Below, piece by piece: positions 1 through 5,771 of a stretch of DNA of 5,771 bases. Position 1 is the stretch's first letter; each line of letters starts with the position of its first letter. The notes beneath the pieces were generated by a model. The model saw only the letters and a program-made list of their open reading frames with translations, was not told where the DNA came from and searched no databases. The DNA is from Pseudolabrys sp. (GTDB lineage: Bacteria; Pseudomonadota; Alphaproteobacteria; Rhizobiales; Xanthobacteraceae): assembly GCA_026125925.1 (NCBI GenBank), contig JAHCKF010000239.1:1-5771 (forward strand). The letters run 5' to 3'. The position numbers were made by a program, and so were the translations under genes.

Positions 1-1
1 G

Positions 2-793
2 TCGGAGCGCTACATCGCCCAGCTCGAGGCCGGCCTCGGCAATTGCTCCATCGTGCTCTTGCGCCGCATCGCCCGCGCCATCGGCATGCCGGTGACGCAG
101 CTCGTCCATGATGGCAGCGACCCGCCGCTCGATCTCGTGCTGCTGACCCAGTTTCTCGAACGCCTGCCGCCGCAGGATCTCATCGAGGCGCGGCGCATTC
201 TCACCGAACGGTTCCGCAGCGCGCCGGGCGATGAGCCCGCGCAACGCCAGCGCATCGCTTTGATCGGCCTGCGCGGCGGCGGCAAATCGACTCTGGGCGC
301 CCTGCTCGCCGAGCATATGGACGTGCCGTTCATCGAACTCGATCGCGAGGTCGAGCGCCGCGCCGGCGCCACCTTGAGCGAAATCTTCGACATGTTCGGC
401 CAGGAGACGTTCCGCCGCGCCGAGCGCGAGGCGCTGGAAGACGTGCTCAAGCGTCACGACCGTTTCGTGCTGGCGACCGGCGGCTCGATCGTCACCGAGC
501 CGGGCACGCTGGAAGTGCTGCTGTCGTCCTGCTTCACCGTCTGGATCAGGGCGGAGCCGCACGAGCACATGAAGCGCGTGATGGCGCAAGGCGACATGCG
601 ACCGATGGCCAACTCGTCGCGCGCCATGGACGATCTCATTTCGATTCTCAACAGCCGCGAGCCGCTTTACGCGAGAGCCGACGCGACGCTCACCACCACG
701 GGCCGTTCGCCCGAACAGAACCTCAGCGAGCTCATGCGCATGATCGCACCGGCCGCGCCAAGCAGAACGCCAAGCAAGGAGCCGGCCAAGGCC

Positions 794-799
<6 letters not shown>
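2..799 (+). CDS. boxR: BoxR/BzdR-type transcriptional regulator, XRE HTH plus shikimate-kinase-like domain (5' partial)
   Basis: The gene enters from the left edge already in frame; the ATG at 53 lies inside the HTH and is not the true start. Residues from base 2 (SERYIAQLEAG, then GN-S-LLRRIA) match the recognition helix and last helix of an XRE HTH. A shikimate-kinase fold follows: P-loop GLRGGGKST at 266-292, an ELD where true kinases have DxD, GQETFRRAE, ATGGS at 473-487 where kinases have GGG, RPM in the lid, and REPLYARAD near the end. This HTH-plus-kinase-fold layout is that of BzdR and BoxR, which repress benzoate-degradation genes and respond to benzoyl-CoA through the C-terminal domain. 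The altered substrate motifs suit a sensor better than an enzyme. It ends 6 nt before the reductase gene, so the two are probably co-transcribed. The family is secure; the effector here is inferred. No box pathway enzyme is visible. Confidence 0.88.
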
Positions 800-1834
<1,035 letters not shown>

Positions 1835-1870
1835 CGCGGTGCCCAACAGAACGAACAAGAGCCGAGAGCC

Positions 1871-2194
1871 ATGCCCAAGATCACCTTCATCGAACATGAC
1901 GGCACCGTGCACACCGTGACCGCCGAACTCGGCGCCTCGGTGATGGAGACGGCGTTGCGCAACGACATCAGCAGCATCGTCGCCGAATGCGGCGGCGGCT
2001 GCACCTGCGCGACCTGCCATGTCTATGTCGACGAAGCCTGGATGGAGCGCGTCGGCCAGCCCTCGCCCAGCGAAGACGCCGAGCTCGACGCCGCCTTCGA
2101 CGTGCGCGCTAATTCGCGGCTGTCGTGCCAGATCAAGGTGACCGAGGCGCTCGACGGGCTGATCGTGCGCACGCCGTCCTATCAGGGGCGCTGA
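1871..2194 (+). CDS. [2Fe-2S] ferredoxin, adrenodoxin/putidaredoxin type
   Basis: A 107-residue soluble one-electron carrier. The cluster ligands are Cys40, Cys46, Cys49 and Cys86, giving C-x5-C-x2-C-x36-C, exactly the vertebrate-type spacing. The loop reads AECGGGCTCATCHVYVDEAW, so Cys44 is an extra, probably non-ligand cysteine. The acidic stretch SEDAELDAAFD (67-77) matches the helix that docks reductases and P450s in adrenodoxin-like proteins, and LSCQIKVTEALDGL ends the fold. The ATG has only weak purine-rich sites upstream (AAGAG at 1857-1861, GAGAG at 1864-1868). Directly following the reductase gene, it most likely takes electrons from that enzyme. Known clients of this class are P450s, other oxygenases and Fe-S cluster assembly; no hscA, hscB or iscA gene is present here, which argues weakly against the assembly role. 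No client is visible. Confidence 0.95.
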   Translation: MPKITFIEHDGTVHTVTAELGASVMETALRNDISSIVAECGGGCTCATCHVYVDEAWMERVGQPSPSEDAELDAAFDVRANSRLSCQIKVTEALDGLIVRTPSYQGR

Positions 2195-2244
2195 TCCTGG
2201 TGTATGGCTGAGCCATCTCCCACGCGACCCGAGACAGGCAAGCC
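2195..2244 (+). other. Ferredoxin-oxidoreductase gap with a small hairpin and a 14-codon mini-ORF
   Basis: This 50-nt gap contains the inverted repeat ATGGC-TGA-GCCAT at 2204-2216, a 5-bp stem with a 3-nt loop. No T-run follows, so it is not a convincing intrinsic terminator. The ATG in the stem opens a 14-codon frame (MAEPSPTRPETGKP) whose TGA at 2246-2248 overlaps the GTG start of the next gene at 2245. The mini-ORF has no good ribosome binding site: the AGGGG at 2184-2188 is 15 nt away. Both features may be chance. Confidence 0.3.
2233..2238 (+). promoter_or_regulatory. Probable ribosome binding site for the GTG-started DadA-like gene
   Basis: GACAGG lies 6 nt before the GTG at 2245. The reading frame is open upstream only to the TGA at 2209-2211 and holds no ATG there. 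The next residues lead at once into the FAD fold, so the GTG with this modest AGG core is the best start. Confidence 0.45.
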
Positions 2245-3534
2245 GTGACCCGTGACCAGAAGCTGACCGTCGCCGTCATCGGGGCCGGCATTGCCGGCCT
2301 TTGCACCGCGCTTGAGCTGCAACGCGACGGCCATGACGTCGTCATCATCGAGCCGGATGCGCCGGGCGGCCGGCAGGCTGCGTCCTACGGCAACGGCACC
2401 TGGCTCAACCCCGGCTCGGTGCTGCCGATGTCGACGCCCGGCCTGTGGAAGCAGGTGCCGGGCTTCCTGCTCGATCCCAACGGCCCTTTCATCATCCGCT
2501 GGCGCCACCTGCCCGCGCTGGCGCCGTGGCTCATCCGCTTCGTGCTGGCCGGCCGCACCTTTGCGCAGATCGAAACCATCGCGGCGCAGCGCCACGAGCT
2601 GAGCAAGAGCACGGCGGCAGACCACGTCGCCCTCGCCGCGGAAGCGGGACGTCCCGACCTCGTCCGCAGCAACGGCCTGATGTTCGTGTATCGCGATCAG
2701 GCCGCGATCGACGCCGAGCAGACGACATGGAGGCTGCGGCAGCGCCTTGGCATCCGCTTCCGCAAGATCGAGGAAGCCGAACTGCGCGCACGCCAGCCGG
2801 AGCTCGGCCACGTGTACAAGCTCGGCATGCATATGGAGGACGGCGGCCAGATCACCGATCCGGGCGCCTATTGCGATGCGCTGTTTCAACTGGCGTTGCG
2901 GCGCGGCGCCATGCACAAGGCGGCGCGCGCCACCGGCTTTTCATTCAACGGCGGGCGGTTGGCGGCGGTAATCACCGATGCCGGCGCCGTGCCCTGCGAC
3001 CGCGCCGTGATCGCCGCCGGGGTGCATTCGCGCAACCTGGCGCGGCAGGCCGGCGACGACGTACCGATGATCTCCGAGCGCGGCTATCACGTCGTCATTC
3101 CCGATCCCGGCTTCGACATCCCGATCGGCCTGATGCCGTCCGACGGCAAGATGGGAGTCATCTGGACGCCGCAAGGCATCCGCCTCGCCGGTCAGGTCGA
3201 ACTCGCCTCGACCGACGCGCCGCCGAATTGGCAGCGCGCGCGGATCCTGCTCAATTATGCGCGCGAGATGTTTCCGTCACTCGGCGCAAAGATCGATGCC
3301 GTCGCGCGCGAAACCGGCTCGGACAACTACTGGCTCGGTCACCGGCCCTCGACGCCTGACGGCCTGCCCTGCATCGGCGCGGCGTCGCGCTCGCCTGACA
3401 TCATGCACGCCTTCGGTCACGGCCATGTCGGCATGATTCAGGGTCCGGCCACCGGAAAGCTGGTGGCGAACCTGATCGCCGGCCGCTCGCCGGGCTACGA
3501 CGCCACGCCGTTCTCGGCGCGGCGTTTCGCCTGA
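2245..3534 (+). CDS. DadA-like FAD-dependent D-amino-acid dehydrogenase (DAO family)
   Basis: A 429-residue flavoenzyme of the DAO superfamily, expected to oxidise an amine or D-amino acid to the imine, which hydrolyses to a 2-oxo acid plus ammonia. The N-terminal FAD fold is VAVIGAGIAGLC with glycines 13, 15 and 18, and Glu36 (VVIIEPD) should bind the ribose. The stretch ASYGNGTWLNPGSVLPMS (46-63) followed by PGLWKQVPGFLLDPNGP (65-81) is highly typical of DadA-like proteins. The C-terminal FAD segment has HRPSTPDGLPCIG (366-378) and FGHGHVGMIQGPATGKLVA (390-408). There is no signal peptide. DadA relatives normally pass electrons to the respiratory chain, and nothing here shows that the adjacent ferredoxin is used. 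The substrate cannot be read from sequence; D-amino acids, D-hydroxyproline-like imino acids or pipecolate-related compounds are possible. The neighbouring lysine-type genes on the other strand make a lysine-related substrate possible but unproven. Confidence 0.88.
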   Translation: MTRDQKLTVAVIGAGIAGLCTALELQRDGHDVVIIEPDAPGGRQAASYGNGTWLNPGSVLPMSTPGLWKQVPGFLLDPNGPFIIRWRHLPALAPWLIRFVLAGRTFAQIETIAAQRHELSKSTAADHVALAAEAGRPDLVRSNGLMFVYRDQAAIDAEQTTWRLRQRLGIRFRKIEEAELRARQPELGHVYKLGMHMEDGGQITDPGAYCDALFQLALRRGAMHKAARATGFSFNGGRLAAVITDAGAVPCDRAVIAAGVHSRNLARQAGDDVPMISERGYHVVIPDPGFDIPIGLMPSDGKMGVIWTPQGIRLAGQVELASTDAPPNWQRARILLNYAREMFPSLGAKIDAVARETGSDNYWLGHRPSTPDGLPCIGAASRSPDIMHAFGHGHVGMIQGPATGKLVANLIAGRSPGYDATPFSARRFA

Positions 3535-3547
3535 CGCCCCACACGCC
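3535..3547. other. 13-nt convergent junction without a recognisable terminator
   Basis: Only 13 nt separate the stop codon of the DadA-like gene from that of the ALDH7 gene on the opposite strand. I see no GC-rich stem with a T-run on either strand here or in the adjoining coding ends. Transcripts from both sides probably overlap or end by a factor-dependent route. Confidence 0.5.
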
Positions 3548-5116
3548 TCAGATATCGAACTTGACGCCCTGGGCCAGCGGCAGCTTGCGGCCGTAATTCA
3601 CGGCGCTGGTCTGCCGGCGCATATAGGCCTTCCACGCGTCCGAGCCGCTCTCGCGGCCGCCACCGGTTTCCTTTTCGCCGCCGAAAGCGCCACCGATTTC
3701 CGCGCCCGACGTACCCATGTTGACGTTGGCGATGCCGCAATCCGAGCCGCGCGCCGACAGGAAGGTCTCGATCTCGCGGATATCCGTGCCGAAGATCGAC
3801 GACGACAGACCCTGCGGCACGCCGTTATGCAGCGCGATGGCTTCGTCGAGGTCCTTGTACTTCAGCACGTAGAGAATCGGCGCAAAGGTCTCCTCGCACA
3901 CCGTGTCGGTCTGCGAAGGCATCTCGACCAGCGCCGGCCGCACGTAGAACGACTTCGGCCCGTTGATATCGACGCGTTCGCCGCCATGCACGGTGCCGCC
4001 GGATTTCTTCGCCGCGGCCAGCGCCGCCTGCATCGCCTCAAAGGCGCGGCCGTCGATCAGCGGGCCGACCAGCGCATCCGAGGTGATCGGATTGCCGATG
4101 GAGATCGACTTGTAGACGCTGGCCAGCTTCGGCACGAGCTTGTCGTAAACGCTCTCGTGCACGATCAGGCGGCGCATGGTGGTGCAGCGCTGGCCGGCCG
4201 TGCCCATGGCGCCGAAGGCCACCGCGCGCAAGGTCAGATCGAGATCGGCCGACGGCGTCACGATCGAGGCGTTATTGCCGCCGAGTTCGAGAATGGCGCG
4301 GCCGAAGCGGCGCGCCACGCGCTCGCCGACGACACGGCCCATGCGCGTCGAACCGGTGGCGGAGACGACCGGCACGCGCGGATCGTCGACCAGCGCCTCG
4401 CCGACGTCGCGGCCGCCGATCAGCATGGTCAGCAGGCCCTTCGGCACGCCGTCGAATTTTTCCGCCGCACGTGCCGTGATTGCCGCGATTGCCAGCGCCG
4501 TCAGCGGCGCCTTCTCCGACGGCTTCCACACCACCGAGTCGCCGCAGACGAAGGCGAGCGCCGCATTCCACGACCACACGGCCACGGGGAAGTTGAACGC
4601 CGAGATGACGCCGACGACGCCGGCCGGATGCCACTGCTCGGTGAGGCGATGATCCTCGCGCTCCGACTGGATGACGAGGCCGTACAGTTGCCGCGACATG
4701 CCGACCGCGAGATCGCAGATGTCGATCATCTCCTGCACTTCGCCGAGGCCTTCCGACGGCGACTTGCCGACCTCGAGGCTGACGAGCTTGCCGAGCGCGG
4801 GCTTGGCGGCGCGCAATTCCTCGCCGAGCACGCGGACGAACTCGCCGCGGCGCGGCGCGGGCAAGGAGCGCCATTGCAGGAAGGCTTCGTGCGCTTCACC
4901 GATCAGCTTGGCGACGTCGGTCACCGGCGTCTCCGGCACCGAAGCGACGACCGATCCATCGACCGGCGACACCACCTTGAGCGTGCCGCCCTGCGTCTGC
5001 GCCGGGCTCACGCCGAGCTGGTCGAGAATGGTGCGAACTTCGGTCTCAATCTGCGTCACGGTGTATCCGATCCCTGCTGGGGTGATGGGGGTATCAGAAG
5101 CGGGCGCCGGCGGCAT
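3548..5116 (-). CDS. amaB: ALDH7-family 2-aminoadipate 6-semialdehyde / piperideine-6-carboxylate dehydrogenase
   Basis: This 522-residue cytosolic enzyme should oxidise 2-aminoadipate 6-semialdehyde, in equilibrium with piperideine-6-carboxylate, to 2-aminoadipate with NAD(P)+. ALDH landmarks are all present: Asn175 in AFNFPVAV, Lys198 in VVWKPSE, the nucleotide turn SATGSTRMG (252-260), the general base Glu277 in LELGGNNA, the nucleophile Cys311 in GQRCTTMRR, and Glu409 in EETFAPILYV. The C-terminal part, GAEIGGAFGGEKETGGGRES (471-490) then SDAWKAYMRR and LPLAQGVKF, is nearly the same as human antiquitin, ALDH7A1. Glu115 (SLEVGK) and Arg310 match residues I recall as amino-acid recognition sites in ALDH7A1. 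The ATG at 5116 lies 23 nt inside the upstream FAD gene and has AGGTGG just before it. A GTG at 5059 is an alternative start that would remove 19 poorly conserved residues. The substrate follows the family and is not tested. Confidence 0.93.
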   Translation of the reverse strand: MPPAPASDTPITPAGIGYTVTQIETEVRTILDQLGVSPAQTQGGTLKVVSPVDGSVVASVPETPVTDVAKLIGEAHEAFLQWRSLPAPRRGEFVRVLGEELRAAKPALGKLVSLEVGKSPSEGLGEVQEMIDICDLAVGMSRQLYGLVIQSEREDHRLTEQWHPAGVVGVISAFNFPVAVWSWNAALAFVCGDSVVWKPSEKAPLTALAIAAITARAAEKFDGVPKGLLTMLIGGRDVGEALVDDPRVPVVSATGSTRMGRVVGERVARRFGRAILELGGNNASIVTPSADLDLTLRAVAFGAMGTAGQRCTTMRRLIVHESVYDKLVPKLASVYKSISIGNPITSDALVGPLIDGRAFEAMQAALAAAKKSGGTVHGGERVDINGPKSFYVRPALVEMPSQTDTVCEETFAPILYVLKYKDLDEAIALHNGVPQGLSSSIFGTDIREIETFLSARGSDCGIANVNMGTSGAEIGGAFGGEKETGGGRESGSDAWKAYMRRQTSAVNYGRKLPLAQGVKFDI

Positions 5117-5771
5117 GCGCCACCTGCGCGCCCACTTCGTAGTAGATTTCCTTGGCCGCGCGTAAGGGGGCCGCCTGCGGCTCGGTCACGGGCAATGGCA
5201 GATCGGTATCACGGATCTGCCCGGAAACCAGTTGCGCGAGGCAGCGGCCGAACACCGTGCCCGGCGCGATGCCGCGGCCATTATAGCCGCTGAAGGAGAC
5301 GACGTTGCGGCCGAGGCGATGGAAGCGCGGCACGGCGTCGGAGGTCATGCCGATCTTGCCGTACCATTCGGTTTCGAAGTCGACGTCCTTGAGCTGGGGA
5401 AACAGCTTCGCCATGGCGCGGCGGCCCCAGTTGCGGTGGATCGGCAAGCCCGGCCCGCGCAGCGCGCCGACGCTGCCGAAGATGAAGCGGCCGTCGCGAT
5501 CGAAGCGGAAGGAGCTGAGGATCTCCTTCGTGTCCCAGGCGCCCTGCCGTTCCGGCAGGATGGATCGGCGCAGGTTGTCGGACAGCGGCCGGGTCGCGAG
5601 ATTGAAATACGGCAGATGCACGAGCTCGGCGCGCAGTTGCGGCCACATCCTCGTCGTATAAGCATTGGTGGCAACGATCACCCAGGGCGCGGTGACGCTG
5701 CCTTGCGCCGTGCGCAGCCGCCACCTGGTGCCGTCGTCTTCGGCAGCGATGACGGGGCTTTGCGTATGGAT
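5094..5771 (-). CDS. FAD-dependent oxidoreductase, DAO family, possible L-pipecolate oxidase (AmaA-like); N-terminus outside the window
   Basis: The last 225 codons are visible, and the frame runs open to the right edge. The GTG at 5681 is internal: codons upstream (IHTQSPVIAAEDDGTRWRLR) continue the fold in frame, so the N-terminal GxGxxG region lies beyond 5771. Visible parts are the strand VIVATNAYT (5655-5681) typical of the DAO FAD core, RFDRDGRFIFGSVG in the substrate domain, and SGYNGRGIAPGTVFGRCLAQ, the C-terminal FAD contact. About 40 further residues follow, ending GAQVAHAAGARF. Such proteins oxidise secondary or primary amines, for example pipecolate, sarcosine-like compounds or gamma-glutamylputrescine. 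The following ALDH7 gene overlaps by 23 nt, and in Pseudomonas putida an amaA-amaB pair joins L-pipecolate oxidase to this same dehydrogenase. The AmaA-like role therefore rests on context, not on diagnostic residues. Confidence 0.82.
   Translation of the reverse strand: MHTQSPVIAAEDDGTRWRLRTAQGSVTAPWVIVATNAYTTRMWPQLRAELVHLPYFNLATRPLSDNLRRSILPERQGAWDTKEILSSFRFDRDGRFIFGSVGALRGPGLPIHRNWGRRAMAKLFPQLKDVDFETEWYGKIGMTSDAVPRFHRLGRNVVSFSGYNGRGIAPGTVFGRCLAQLVSGQIRDTDLPLPVTEPQAAPLRAAKEIYYEVGAQVAHAAGARF
5120..5125 (-). promoter_or_regulatory. Ribosome binding site of the ALDH7 gene, inside the upstream gene
   Basis: Read on the minus strand, AGGTGG ends 3 nt before the ATG at 5116, and its AGG core is 6 nt away. 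It lies within the last codons of the FAD oxidoreductase gene. This supports the ATG start and translational coupling of the two genes, although the spacing is slightly short. Confidence 0.5.

Noticed and set aside
245..760. Functional shikimate kinase (aroK)
   Set aside because: The domain is fused to an XRE helix-turn-helix and has ELD and GGS in place of the usual DxD and GGG motifs; the BoxR/BzdR regulator family explains it better.
2182..2916. 244-codon open frame on the minus strand opposite the DadA-like gene
   Set aside because: A shadow of high-GC codon bias; it has no recognisable motif and covers a clear FAD-binding domain on the other strand.
2445..3359. 304-codon plus-strand frame within the DadA-like gene
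   Set aside because: An Arg/Pro/Ala-rich shifted-frame product with no family signature.
3827..5293. 488-codon open frame on the plus strand, opposite the ALDH7 gene
   Set aside because: It is antisense to a well-conserved enzyme, is dominated by Arg, His, Asp and Ala as expected from a complementary frame in GC-rich DNA, matches no domain I know, and runs past the ALDH7 gene into the FAD gene.
5094..5681. FAD oxidoreductase gene beginning at the GTG at 5681
   Set aside because: In-frame codons upstream to the window edge encode a typical continuation of the DAO fold, and the FAD-binding N-terminus would otherwise be missing.

Overview
The window is GC-rich and almost fully coding. Codon use, protein families and gene neighbours suggest an alphaproteobacterial chromosome, most likely Hyphomicrobiales near Rhodopseudomonas, Bradyrhizobium or Xanthobacteraceae. 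This placement rests on protein resemblance and was not checked by search. I see no rRNA, tRNA, insertion sequence, CRISPR array, prophage gene or long repeat.

Plus strand, 1-3534, holds four genes in one direction with gaps of 6, 36 and 50 nt. The first is the 3' part of a BoxR/BzdR-type regulator, an XRE helix-turn-helix joined to a shikimate-kinase-like domain. The second is a homodimeric thioredoxin-reductase-like ferredoxin-NADP+ reductase. The third is a vertebrate-type [2Fe-2S] ferredoxin. The fourth is a DadA-like FAD-dependent D-amino-acid dehydrogenase. The reductase and ferredoxin form a complete NADPH -> FAD -> [2Fe-2S] electron supply, but the final acceptor (for example a P450 or other oxygenase) is not in the window. 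The regulator family is known for sensing benzoyl-CoA, so the reductase and ferredoxin may belong to an aromatic-acid or CoA-thioester response. That link is inferred.

Minus strand, 5771-3548, holds two genes that overlap by 23 nt. The upstream one is the C-terminal part of a DAO-family FAD oxidoreductase. The downstream one is a complete ALDH7 (antiquitin/AmaB) aldehyde dehydrogenase. This pairing resembles the amaA-amaB lysine/pipecolate module of pseudomonads: L-pipecolate is oxidised to piperideine-6-carboxylate, which equilibrates with 2-aminoadipate semialdehyde, and the semialdehyde is oxidised to 2-aminoadipate. The ALDH7 assignment is strong; the substrate of the FAD enzyme is tentative.

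The two transcription units converge, with only 13 nt between the stop codons of the DadA-like gene and the ALDH7 gene and no visible terminator. I found no clearly new system. The points most worth a second look are the regulator-reductase-ferredoxin coupling, the overlapping FAD enzyme/ALDH7 pair, and the small hairpin and mini-ORF before the GTG-started DadA-like gene.
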